DNA from: Alphaproteobacteria bacterium
GTDB taxonomy: Bacteria > Pseudomonadota > Alphaproteobacteria > Sphingomonadales > Emcibacteraceae
DNA length: 14,608 nt
Assembly (NCBI GenBank): GCA_030432815.1
Contig: JAUILB010000036.1
Location: 1-14,608 of the forward strand
Direction: 5' to 3'
Shown here: positions 1-6,822 of the stretch, in pieces
Layout: each line of letters begins with the position of its first letter
Position numbering within the stretch: position 1 is the stretch's first letter
Program-made: the position numbers and the translations under genes
Notes under the pieces: model-generated
Databases searched by the model: none
Seen by the model: the letters and a program-made list of their open reading frames with translations, nothing else
Told to the model about the DNA's origin: nothing

Positions 1-1137
1 AATGCTGAAAATAATAAACCACGGGCCAGAGATATCGGTATTGATGTGGGTACAATAACCCCTGGGCAATATAATGCCATTACTGATGTTAAAGGTGTTC
101 TTGTTGGGCACCATACAGTTAATATTGGTGACGATATAAGAACAGGAATTACAGCAATTATACCGTCGAGCCATGATTTATACCGTTATCCCGTTCCGGC
201 ATGGATCCATTCGGGAAATGGTTATGGAAAATTAATTGGTGAAACACAGGTGCGAGAATTTGGTGAAATTGAAACGCCAATTATTCTTGGTTGCACTCTT
301 TGTGTCTGGACTGCCGCCGAAGCATTGAAGGATTGGACGCTTGATAAAAGAAATGCCGGTCAGCATACAGTAAATCCGGTAGTGGGTGAAACAAACGATA
401 GCCGCGTAAACAATATGTGGTCCGCGGACAGCGCCCGGGAAGAATATACAATTGCGGCGCTTAATGCCGCAAAATCGGGTCCGGTAGAAGAAGGTAGCGT
501 CGGCGCCGGTCGCGGAACGCAGGCCTTTGGCTGGAAGGGAGGTATCGGGACAAGTTCAAGAGTACTTCCGCAGAGCCTTGGCGGCTATACGGTTGGTGTT
601 CTTGTACAAACCAACTTTGGGGGTGATCTTAATATCAATGGTGCACCGGTTGGCCGCGAACTGGGGCAATATTCCTATAAGACACAACTGGAAGAAGCGC
701 GCCGCAATGAAGTACCGATGGATGGTGGGTCAATGATGATGGTCGTTGCGACCGATGCGCCAATCCTCTCGCGGAATCTTGACCGGCTTGCAAAGCGGGC
801 AATGATGGGATTGGCCAGAACAGGGTCAGTGGCACATAACAGTTCCGGTGATTATGTTATCGCCTTTTCAACAAGCGAAGATGTCAGACGTGACCGTGGT
901 GCAAGCGAACCAGTACCATCAAAAACACTCAGCAATGCGGCTATGTCACCGCTTTTCCAGGCCGTCGTGGAAGCTATACAGGAATCTGTTTATAATGCGA
1001 TGCTCAAAGCTGAAACAGTAACAAGTAGCCGCGGGACTTTGGAAGCCATTGATGTTGAAAGGGTCAAGGCAATAGTTGAAAAATACAATGTCACTGATTT
1101 CGATAAAAAACTATCACCTGGTGCGGTAAATGAATAA
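1..1137 (+). CDS. DmpA/P1-family (S58) self-processing aminopeptidase, 5' truncated by window
   Basis: The reading frame is open from base 1 (N-A-E-N-N-K-P-R-A-R-D-I-G-I), so the gene starts upstream and the GTG at 46 is not its start. RARDIGI followed by NAITDVKGVLVGHHT is the usual mature N-terminus of DmpA/BapA proteins. A signal peptide may lie before it, outside the window. Other family landmarks are KGGIGTSSRV, GYTVGVLVQTNFGG and GLARTGSVAHNSSGDY. In this family the precursor cleaves itself before a serine that becomes the nucleophile. Here that is the Gly-Ser of MDGGSMMMVVATDAP, with the Ser codon at 730-732. Members remove N-terminal residues from peptides, amides or beta-peptides such as beta-alanyl dipeptides. 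The exact substrate cannot be read from sequence. The stop overlaps the dehydratase start by 8 nt, implying co-translation. Confidence 0.9.
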   Translation, partial: NAENNKPRARDIGIDVGTITPGQYNAITDVKGVLVGHHTVNIGDDIRTGITAIIPSSHDLYRYPVPAWIHSGNGYGKLIGETQVREFGEIETPIILGCTLCVWTAAEALKDWTLDKRNAGQHTVNPVVGETNDSRVNNMWSADSAREEYTIAALNAAKSGPVEEGSVGAGRGTQAFGWKGGIGTSSRVLPQSLGGYTVGVLVQTNFGGDLNINGAPVGRELGQYSYKTQLEEARRNEVPMDGGSMMMVVATDAPILSRNLDRLAKRAMMGLARTGSVAHNSSGDYVIAFSTSEDVRRDRGASEPVPSKTLSNAAMSPLFQAVVEAIQESVYNAMLKAETVTSSRGTLEAIDVERVKAIVEKYNVTDFDKKLSPGAVNE

Positions 1138-2095
1138 GAAAAAAGGCACAGAACAATTTATTGAAATTGCAAGGGCAAGTGCGCGGATCAGCAACGTTGT
1201 CAGCTCTACCCCGCTTATTAAAAGTAAAATGCTGAGTAAAGGCAAAACCGGGGTTTATTTCAAAATGGAAAATCTTAACCCGACCGGTTCATTTAAAATT
1301 CGCGGAGCAGCCAATAAAATATTATCTATGACTGATGAGGAAAGGGCTAAAGGCGTGGTTACTGCATCAACCGGGAATCATGGTGCAGGGGTTGGGTTTA
1401 TGTGTCATGAAACCGGGACAAAGGGAACGGTTTTCGCGCCAAGCGATGTCAGTCAGGCGAAATATGAAAGCATGATCGCGTTTGGCCTAGATGTGATAAA
1501 AACTGATGGCGATCCTATCAACGGGGAAATAGCCTCCCGAAAATATGCGGCAGAAAATGATATGTCATTTATTTCACCCTATAACGATCCGCAAATTATT
1601 GGCGGGCAGGGAACGATTGGATTTGAACTTTACGCAGAACATCAGGATCTGGACGCTGTATTTATTTCACTTGGTGGCGGGGGATTAATGTCCGGTATTG
1701 CAGTTGCTATGGCCAACTTATCGCCGAAAACAAAAATTATCGCTGTATCTCCGACCAATTCAAATGTAATGCAGCAAAGTGTTACCGCCGGGAAAATACT
1801 TGACCTGCCATCAAAGCCAACTCTTTCAGACGGTACTGCCGGTGGTGTGGAACAGGGGTCAATTACGTTTGATTATTGTAGGGATTATGTAGATGAATTC
1901 ATTGATGTAAGTGAGGATGAACTGGTTAAAGGGCTTCGCCTTTTCATTGAAGATACAAATACAATTGGAGAAGGGGCGGTCGGCGTGGCAGTTGCGGGGT
2001 ACCTTAAACAAAGGGATCGTTGGAAAGGCAAAAAAACAGCAATTATTGCCTGCGGCGGCAACATAGCCAAATCAACCCTAAAGGAAATTCTCTAA
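1130..2095 (+). CDS. PLP-dependent serine/threonine dehydratase-like enzyme
   Basis: 321 aa, fold-type II PLP enzyme. ENLNPTGSFKIRGA (about residues 47-60) carries the Schiff-base lysine, Lys56. STGNHGAG (80-87) is the asparagine loop that cradles the substrate carboxylate. GGGG at 182-185 binds the PLP phosphate, and a CGGN motif lies near the C-terminus. There is no C-terminal ACT regulatory domain, so it resembles catabolic threonine/serine dehydratases, serine racemases, hydroxyaspartate dehydratases and EutB rather than biosynthetic IlvA. The likely reaction is beta-elimination of water and ammonia from a hydroxy-amino acid to a 2-oxo acid. Which amino acid is used is open. The start lies inside the end of the peptidase gene (8-nt overlap), suggesting that it processes an amino acid released by that peptidase. 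The catalytic residues I can recognise are intact. Confidence 0.88.
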   Translation: MNKKKGTEQFIEIARASARISNVVSSTPLIKSKMLSKGKTGVYFKMENLNPTGSFKIRGAANKILSMTDEERAKGVVTASTGNHGAGVGFMCHETGTKGTVFAPSDVSQAKYESMIAFGLDVIKTDGDPINGEIASRKYAAENDMSFISPYNDPQIIGGQGTIGFELYAEHQDLDAVFISLGGGGLMSGIAVAMANLSPKTKIIAVSPTNSNVMQQSVTAGKILDLPSKPTLSDGTAGGVEQGSITFDYCRDYVDEFIDVSEDELVKGLRLFIEDTNTIGEGAVGVAVAGYLKQRDRWKGKKTAIIACGGNIAKSTLKEIL

Positions 2096-2111
2096 AACAT
2101 ATTGATAGTTA

Positions 2112-2140
2112 TTGACATATCAGGAAATATTTTTTATTTA
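2112..2140 (+). promoter_or_regulatory. sigma70-type promoter of the ArsR-AHSA1 pair
   Basis: A perfect -35 TTGACA (2112-2117) is followed after 17 nt by TATTTA (2135-2140) as the -10. Transcription would begin near 2147, giving a leader of about 28 nt before the ATG at 2175. No terminator hairpin is visible between the dehydratase stop and this promoter, so some read-through is possible. Confidence 0.6.
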
Positions 2141-2167
2141 ACTAAATAGTTATTAACTAAATGGTTA
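2139..2167 (+). promoter_or_regulatory. tandem palindromic operator, probable ArsR autoregulation site
   Basis: There are two near-identical 14-bp units, TAACTAAATAGTTA (2139-2152) and TAACTAAATGGTTA (2154-2167), with a 15-nt period. The first is a perfect inverted repeat with TAACT/AGTTA arms around AAAT. The second has one arm mismatch. They cover the end of the -10 box, the predicted start site and the leader of the repressor gene, so a bound dimer would block initiation. That the adjacent ArsR protein binds here is inference. Confidence 0.6.
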
Positions 2168-2174
2168 AATAAAA

Positions 2175-2504
2175 ATGAACAGCCACCAATTGGATTTAAC
2201 ATTTGCGGCACTGGCCGATCCAACGAGACGCGGGATACTGGAACGACTGTCAACTGGTCAGGCGACAGTTGGCGAACTTGCAGAGCCATATGATATGAGT
2301 ATGGCGGCAGTTTCAAAACATATTAAGGTTCTTGAAAATGCAGGGTTGATATCGCGAACCAAAGAAGCGCAGTGGAGGCGTTGCCGTCTTGAAGCAGCAC
2401 CATTAAGTGAAGCGCAAAAATGGGTTGAAAAATATAGAAAATTTTGGGAAATGCAGCTTTCACAATTAGATGAATATCTTAAGGAAGGAAATAAAAATGG
2501 TTGA
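2175..2504 (+). CDS. ArsR/SmtB-family HTH transcriptional repressor
   Basis: 109 aa winged-helix regulator, normal length for the family. FAALADPTRRGILERL (about residues 10-25) is the typical start of the ArsR fold. GELAEPYDMSMAAVSKHIK is the helix-turn-helix, with SMAAVSKHIKVLE as the recognition helix. The wing follows at LISRTKEAQWRRCRL. The metal-sensing ELCVCDL-type cysteine motif of ArsR/SmtB metal sensors is absent and only one cysteine (WRRC) is present. It therefore probably senses something other than metals, as in the ArsR group paired with AHSA1/SRPBCC proteins. The ATG at 2175 has only a weak ribosome site (GG at 2163-2164), and that site lies inside the second palindrome. The 3' end overlaps the AHSA1 gene by 8 nt, so the two are expressed together. 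Confidence 0.92.
   Translation: MNSHQLDLTFAALADPTRRGILERLSTGQATVGELAEPYDMSMAAVSKHIKVLENAGLISRTKEAQWRRCRLEAAPLSEAQKWVEKYRKFWEMQLSQLDEYLKEGNKNG
2481..2488 (+). promoter_or_regulatory. ribosome binding site that fixes the AHSA1 start at 2497
   Basis: AAGGAAGG ends 8 nt before the ATG at 2497. The in-frame ATG at 2470 has no comparable site and would add nine residues ahead of the domain. The site lies within the last codons of the ArsR gene. Confidence 0.6.
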
Positions 2505-2952
2505 ATTTAGAAAAATTAAAAATCCGTTTTATGTAAAAGTCACAAGAGAATTTTCAATATCGGCCAACAAAGTTTTTGACGCGTGGATTGATCCTGAAGG
2601 TATTGGTAACTGGTTATTCAGCACCCCGGACGGGGAAAACAAGGTATGCGAAGTTGATCCGCGGGAAGGCGGTAATTTCAGAATTGGTGAACAGCGCGGT
2701 GATGAAATGGCGATGCATGTCGGAACTTATCACAGGATCAGCAGGCCCAATCAGATTATCTTTAGCTATTATATGGAACCAATCAGCGACGATCTTCCGT
2801 CGAATGTTACAGTAGATATCATGGAAAATGGCGATGGTTGCACGGTCACGGTCACCCATGAAATTGATGATATCTGGTCGGAATATGAAGAGAGCGCTGT
2901 AAATGGCTGGAACATGATATTTGATGGACTTGAAAAATACCTTATGGATTAA
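2497..2952 (+). CDS. AHSA1/SRPBCC-domain protein
   Basis: 151 aa from the ATG at 2497, essentially one SRPBCC (START-like) domain of the AHSA1 (activator of Hsp90 ATPase homologue 1) group. Visible landmarks are VTREFSISANKVFDAWIDPE near the N-terminus, NWLFSTPDGE, EVDPREGGNFRI and GTYHRI. The C-terminal helix runs SAVNGWNMIFDGLEKYL. These proteins form a deep hydrophobic cavity that can hold small ligands. Most bacterial members paired with ArsR repressors have no proven function, and a link to Hsp90 should not be assumed. It is co-transcribed with the ArsR gene, so it may modify, carry or detoxify whatever relieves that repressor. The stop shares bases with the stop of the convergent gene on the other strand. 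Confidence 0.88.
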   Translation: MVEFRKIKNPFYVKVTREFSISANKVFDAWIDPEGIGNWLFSTPDGENKVCEVDPREGGNFRIGEQRGDEMAMHVGTYHRISRPNQIIFSYYMEPISDDLPSNVTVDIMENGDGCTVTVTHEIDDIWSEYEESAVNGWNMIFDGLEKYLMD

Positions 2953-3218
2953 GGTTCCGTTTTTACTGTAGCATTTTCAAGTGCTGAAGCGGCATCACCA
3001 TAAATACGACCTTCAAGTGACAGCTCCAAAAACCGGATATAGTCGTTTTTATCATCAATTTGCGTCCTTGCCATCTCAATGACCTCCAATTGGGAGGTCG
3101 CTGACAGCTGATATTTTTTTATAAGTGACATCATTTCTTGGCTTATTTTATCAAGTTCATGACGAATATTTGTAATGGTAAGCTCTTCTTTTGTGAGCAT
3201 CGATTTGATCGTCTCCAT
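2949..3218 (-). CDS. small coiled-coil protein of unknown function
   Basis: 89 aa, not recognised as a named family. The sequence is rich in charged residues and leucine/isoleucine, with a long predicted helix (EELTITNIRHELDKISQEMM and onward) that looks like a coiled coil, and a short tail. There is no signal peptide or membrane segment, so it is probably cytoplasmic. It lies tail-to-tail with the AHSA1 gene and the two stop codons overlap in TTAA at 2949-2952. It is divergent from the EAL-protein gene. A strong ribosome site is not visible before the ATG at 3216-3218 (minus strand). It is retained because it fills the space precisely and has protein-like composition. It could be a small regulator or partner of the divergent signalling protein, but that is a guess from position only. 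Confidence 0.55.
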   Translation of the reverse strand: METIKSMLTKEELTITNIRHELDKISQEMMSLIKKYQLSATSQLEVIEMARTQIDDKNDYIRFLELSLEGRIYGDAASALENATVKTEP

Positions 3219-3254
3219 GCTGTAATTAATTGTTAATCATTAAGACCTAGATTT

Positions 3255-3274
3255 ATATTTTACAAATAAAATAT
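3255..3274. repeat. inverted repeat ATATTTTA-CAAA-TAAAATAT
   Basis: A perfect 8-bp inverted repeat with a 4-nt centre, located between two divergent genes. It could be an operator. The arms are almost pure A/T, so a chance occurrence in this AT-rich spacer is quite possible. Confidence 0.3.
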
Positions 3275-3379
3275 TCTTTGTTTCTCTATAGCTATGCAAT
3301 AAACTGTCGTTATAAATAGAATATAGATAAATTCGAGTATCCATGAGTTTGGGAAATAGTGTGGCAATCGATGATATGC

Positions 3380-3384
3380 AGGAG
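3380..3384 (+). promoter_or_regulatory. candidate ribosome binding site for the extended EAL protein
   Basis: AGGAG sits 8 nt before ATA (3393) and 11 nt before ATT (3396), both in frame with the EAL protein. No ATG, GTG or TTG occurs in that frame between the TGA at 3372-3374 and the ATG at 3588. If it is the true site, initiation uses a rare start codon. Confidence 0.4.
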
Positions 3385-3392
3385 TAGAAACA

Positions 3393-5774
3393 ATAATTGA
3401 CATTGAACGTATTACGGAAAGTCCTGATAATCCTGTAAAGAGCGGGCCCATTCTACGCGATCAATTAAGATTACTTTTTTCACATATTATTCCGAATACA
3501 ATAGGCAGCTTAGTCGTTATTGCGACCTATTTTTGGCTATTCTTAGGTTATTTTTCATCAAATCTGCAATATTATTGGCTAGCCACGATGTCAGCTTTGT
3601 TAGTCGCCCGGCTATTTTTTTATTATAAAGCATTAAAATCGGATTTAACTGAAAATGCCAATAAATGGCTTTTGCTTTACAGCTTCTTATTGTTCGCTAT
3701 TGGGACGGTTTGGGGAAGTGTGCTTATGGTGCCAATTGAATTTGCTGATAATGATATTTTTTCCTTAACAGCAATTGCACTTTTGTTGGGACTTGCCTGT
3801 ATTTCTTCAATCAGCAGTGCCGCCCATCCTGTTGCAATATGGTCTTTTTTGGCGCCCATTGGGCTGATTACGTCAGTTTATCTGATTAATTTACCAACGC
3901 GTGAAAACGGAATATTTCTTGGAATATGTACATTGGCATTTTGTAGCGCGGTGGGATTTGTAGGGCACACCATTCATAAAATGATCGTCAGCGCACTATA
4001 TTTGCAGAACAGAAACGCTACATTAATGGATGAAGTTGTGCATATAGCAAGACAAAACCAGAAATCATATGAAGGTTTTCAAACATTGCTGGATAATCTT
4101 GGTGCTGGTGCCGCTATGTTTGATGGTGGTCAGAAAATTGTTTCATGGAATAAATCATTTGAAAATATTTTTAATATTCCCACCGGACTTATAAAGCGCG
4201 GTATGGGACTTCACGAAATTATTCGCAAGGTCATAAGACAATCCTGGCAAAATAATATTGATGTAAATCACGCGGCCAGTGTACATGTTGAAGAGCTTCT
4301 GGCGGATAATGACAACAGTGAGATGGTTAAACTTGTGCTTGCTGATGGTCGAAACCTTTACAGTAAAGTCATGCGGATCAATGATGATCAGATGGTTATT
4401 AATTATACGGATGTCACATCGCTGGAACAGGCCAGGGCCGATGATATAATTCATGTTTTACAACATGACAGTCTAACAGGTCTTCCTAATCAGGTTTTGC
4501 ATAAAAAAGAAGTTCGCAAGCGTATCGTAGATATGAGAAGAGACAGTGCCTCCAACGATAATAATGGTGAGGGGGGGCAGTTTATGGGGCTTGTACATTT
4601 TGGCCTGGATTCGCTAAATGAAATTTATGAGTTCCTGGGCTTAAGTGCAGGTGATCAGGTGGTGACAGAAGTGGCAAGCCGTTGTCAGGATTTTTTATCA
4701 GATGATATTCATTTATCCCATGTTGCTTATGACGAATTTCGTATCATTACAAAACATGAAAAAAATATAGACGACGTAAAAAAACTTGTTGAAGAATTAA
4801 TGGAAGTTATAAGTGCGCCTATCCAGATCGGTAATAATACAATAACCGTTACAACATCAGCTGGTATAAGTGTTTATCCTGATCATGCCGATAAAACGGA
4901 TCCGTTAAACCGTAATGCAAAAATCGCTTTTAATAAAGCAAAACTGCCAAATCAGGAAAATATAGTTGTTTACGATCATGGGATGCATTCTGAAATAATG
5001 GAACGTTCCAATATGCTTTTTGATATTCGTGACAGTATATCAAAAAGCCAGTTTCTTCTTCATTATCAACCGCAAATTGATATTAAAGACAATCAGGTTA
5101 TTGGCGTAGAAGCATTGCTTCGTTGGCAACATCCCGAAAAAGGATGGATATCCCCCGTAGATTTTATCCCACTTGCAGAACATACAAAGCAGATAATACC
5201 CTTAACGGAACAATTCCTGCCAGAAGCCTGTTATCAGGCAAAAATATGGAGTGAGAATGAGCAGTCACCCATCAAGATGTCCGTGAATATTTCACCATTT
5301 CATTTTCAGGAAAAAGGCTTCACAAATTTTATAAGAGATTGTTTTGAAGGTGCAAAGCTTGACCCTGCCTATCTGGATTTGGAAATAACCGAAGGGGTCA
5401 TTATGAGCCAGACAGAAGAAACAATTAAAATTCTGCATGAGCTTTCTGAAATGGGTGTTCAGCTTTCCATTGATGATTTTGGCACCGGTTATTCTTCACT
5501 GGCTTATTTGCGCAGCCTTCCGGTTGACAAACTTAAAATTGATCAGACCTTTATAAAAGATATGATTGAGAGTGAAAGTGCACTTTCGCTAGTGGAAGCT
5601 GTGATACGGCTTGGTCACAGTTTTAATCTCAATGTTATAGCCGAAGGGGTTGAGACCGAAGAGCAGTTAAACAAATTATCCTCTATGAACTGTGATCAGG
5701 CACAGGGCTTTTTTGTGAAACGGCCGGAAAAAGCAGAAGATATTACCAAGTGGATCCAGGAAAAACTTTCGTAG
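3393..5774 (+). CDS. membrane-bound PAS-GGDEF-EAL protein, probable c-di-GMP phosphodiesterase
   Basis: The first ATG is at 3588 (728 aa from there), but coding sense continues upstream to about 3393. RDQLRLLF, NTIGSLVVIATYFWLFLG and YYWLATMSALLVARLFF form the start of an N-terminal membrane module seen in many GGDEF/EAL proteins. About six membrane spans are present if it is included. Counting from Met-3588, a PAS domain covers about 160-285 (LLDNLGAGAAMFDGG). A GGDEF domain follows at about 290-460 and an EAL domain at about 480-725. The GGDEF signature is AYDEF (380-384), and the usual DLDxFKxIND metal and substrate residues are replaced (GLDSLNEIYE), so cyclase activity is unlikely. The EAL catalytic set looks complete: EALLRW (Glu508), SVNIS, LEITEG, DDFGTGYSS, KLKID, EGVETEEQ. 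The expected role is to lower cellular c-di-GMP in response to a signal at the membrane or PAS domain. The exact start is uncertain. Confidence 0.85.
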   Translation: MIDIERITESPDNPVKSGPILRDQLRLLFSHIIPNTIGSLVVIATYFWLFLGYFSSNLQYYWLATMSALLVARLFFYYKALKSDLTENANKWLLLYSFLLFAIGTVWGSVLMVPIEFADNDIFSLTAIALLLGLACISSISSAAHPVAIWSFLAPIGLITSVYLINLPTRENGIFLGICTLAFCSAVGFVGHTIHKMIVSALYLQNRNATLMDEVVHIARQNQKSYEGFQTLLDNLGAGAAMFDGGQKIVSWNKSFENIFNIPTGLIKRGMGLHEIIRKVIRQSWQNNIDVNHAASVHVEELLADNDNSEMVKLVLADGRNLYSKVMRINDDQMVINYTDVTSLEQARADDIIHVLQHDSLTGLPNQVLHKKEVRKRIVDMRRDSASNDNNGEGGQFMGLVHFGLDSLNEIYEFLGLSAGDQVVTEVASRCQDFLSDDIHLSHVAYDEFRIITKHEKNIDDVKKLVEELMEVISAPIQIGNNTITVTTSAGISVYPDHADKTDPLNRNAKIAFNKAKLPNQENIVVYDHGMHSEIMERSNMLFDIRDSISKSQFLLHYQPQIDIKDNQVIGVEALLRWQHPEKGWISPVDFIPLAEHTKQIIPLTEQFLPEACYQAKIWSENEQSPIKMSVNISPFHFQEKGFTNFIRDCFEGAKLDPAYLDLEITEGVIMSQTEETIKILHELSEMGVQLSIDDFGTGYSSLAYLRSLPVDKLKIDQTFIKDMIESESALSLVEAVIRLGHSFNLNVIAEGVETEEQLNKLSSMNCDQAQGFFVKRPEKAEDITKWIQEKLS

Positions 5775-5795
5775 TTAAGCCTTCTTTTTGTTTTA

Positions 5796-5825
5796 TTGAC
5801 AACCTTGGGGGTTTACTCATATAAA
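5796..5825 (+). promoter_or_regulatory. sigma70-type promoter of the transport operon
   Basis: A perfect TTGACA (5796-5801) is followed 18 nt later by TATAAA (5820-5825). The predicted start is near 5832, giving a leader of about 46 nt before the TPR gene. It lies in the 103-nt gap after the EAL gene and is the only convincing promoter for the following run of closely spaced genes. No clear terminator hairpin separates it from the EAL gene. Confidence 0.6.
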
Positions 5826-5877
5826 TTGAGCGATCCCATTTAAATCAAGGGAAAAATCAAAGTATAGGCCATATCTA

Positions 5878-6816
5878 ATGAATAAAAAATTCTTAAGCAA
5901 GTTAGCGATAATTTCACTCATTTCAATTAGTAATGTATTTGCCCAGGGAGTGCTTCCAGAAGTCCCGGAAGGGGCGGAGGCTATGTCATTAATGGGACAG
6001 CCACTGTCCATGCCAGATCCGACAAATGAAAATGTTATCAATAAGCTAGCGGAAGCAAAATATAAGTATATGGACTATCCAATGATAGCCGATAATGCAG
6101 TCTGGTATGGCAGAAGGCTTGCATATGCTGGTGATTACCGCGAAGCAATCAAAATTTTTTCCGAAGGAATTCTCGATAATCCCGACGATCCGCAATTTTA
6201 CCGTCATCGTGGCCACCGTTATATAACAATTCGCGAATTTGATCGTGCCATTGCCGATCTTGAAAAAGCCGCTGAATTAATCAAGGGTACTCAAAATAAG
6301 GTTGAACAGGATGGAGCACCCAATGAATTTAACATTCCTATAAGTACCCTTCATGGCAATATTTATTATCATTTGGGTCTTGCGTATTATCTGAAACAGG
6401 ATTTTGAAAATGCGAAACGCGTCTATGATTTGGACTTCGAAGTAGCGCGTAATGCGGATAACCATGCTTCTATCGCTCATTGGCGATACATGATACGTAG
6501 AAGACTTGGCGAAAGCCATGATCAGGCAAAACATGTGCTCGATCCTATTACAGCTGACATGGACATTCTGGAAAATCATACTTATCACAAACTTGATCTT
6601 TTTTATAAAGGCGAACTATCAGAAGCGGAAATTTCAGAAGGTATTGATCTTGAGGATTCAGCAGACGCAGCAACGGCATACGGTCTTGCCAACTGGTATT
6701 ATTACAATGGTAATGAAGCCAAAGCTAAGGAAATGATGCAAAAAATGCTAAATGCCAAGGCATGGGGATCATTTGGTTATATTGCGGCGGAAGCCGATCT
6801 CGTCGCGATGAATTAA
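5878..6816 (+). CDS. periplasmic TPR-repeat protein, first of two paralogues
   Basis: 312 aa. The N-terminus M-N-K-K-F-L-S-K followed by a hydrophobic stretch ending VFA-QG is a Sec signal peptide without a lipobox cysteine, so the mature protein should be soluble in the periplasm. At the mature N-terminus lies LPEVPEGAEAMSLMGQPLSM, a segment shared with the paralogue at 13844. Helical TPR-like repeats follow: AVWYGRRLAYAGDYREAI with FSEGILDNPDD, then YRHRGHRYITIREFDRAI, then YYHLGLAYYLKQDFENA, and ANWYYYNGNEAKAKEMM near the end. TPR arrays bind proteins or peptides, and no enzyme motif is visible. It is the first gene behind the promoter at 5796 and lies 6 nt before the first ABC permease gene, so it is probably an accessory of that uptake system. 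Its partner is unknown. Confidence 0.85.
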   Translation: MNKKFLSKLAIISLISISNVFAQGVLPEVPEGAEAMSLMGQPLSMPDPTNENVINKLAEAKYKYMDYPMIADNAVWYGRRLAYAGDYREAIKIFSEGILDNPDDPQFYRHRGHRYITIREFDRAIADLEKAAELIKGTQNKVEQDGAPNEFNIPISTLHGNIYYHLGLAYYLKQDFENAKRVYDLDFEVARNADNHASIAHWRYMIRRRLGESHDQAKHVLDPITADMDILENHTYHKLDLFYKGELSEAEISEGIDLEDSADAATAYGLANWYYYNGNEAKAKEMMQKMLNAKAWGSFGYIAAEADLVAMN

Positions 6817-6822
6817 GACGGT

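Larger units (their letters stand above)
3219..3392. other. intergenic region between divergent genes
   Basis: Very AT-rich spacer between the coiled-coil gene (minus) and the membrane EAL protein (plus). It holds an 8-bp inverted repeat (3255-3274), a TATAAA at 3311-3316 that could serve as a plus-strand -10 but lacks a matching -35, and an ATG at 3343 opening a 14-codon frame (M-S-L-G-N-S-V-A-I-D-D-M-Q-E) that ends at the TAG at 3385-3387. That short frame runs into the EAL-protein coding frame and may be its true N-terminus if a base is missing or extra here. Confidence 0.4.

Noticed and set aside
46..1137. GTG at 46 as the start of the DmpA-family gene
   Set aside because: The frame is open to base 1 and the family-typical R-A-R-D-I-G-I lies upstream of 46.
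2470..2496. Earlier ATG for the AHSA1 gene
   Set aside because: The AAGGAAGG site is correctly spaced for 2497, and the nine extra residues are outside the domain.
3260..3451. 63-aa minus-strand frame with hydrophobic content
   Set aside because: It lies opposite the upstream coding extension of the EAL protein, has no family features, and its hydrophobicity follows from AT-rich sequence.
4155..4454. 99-aa minus-strand frame inside the EAL protein gene
   Set aside because: It is antisense to the conserved PAS and linker coding sequence and has no recognisable domain.
5802..5815. AACC-GGTT hairpin as a terminator after the EAL gene
   Set aside because: The arms are only 4 bp, no T-tract follows, and the bases lie in the spacer of the predicted promoter.
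6277..6588. 103-aa minus-strand frame inside the first TPR gene
   Set aside because: It is opposite well-conserved TPR coding sequence that is matched by the paralogue. No ribosome site or family features.
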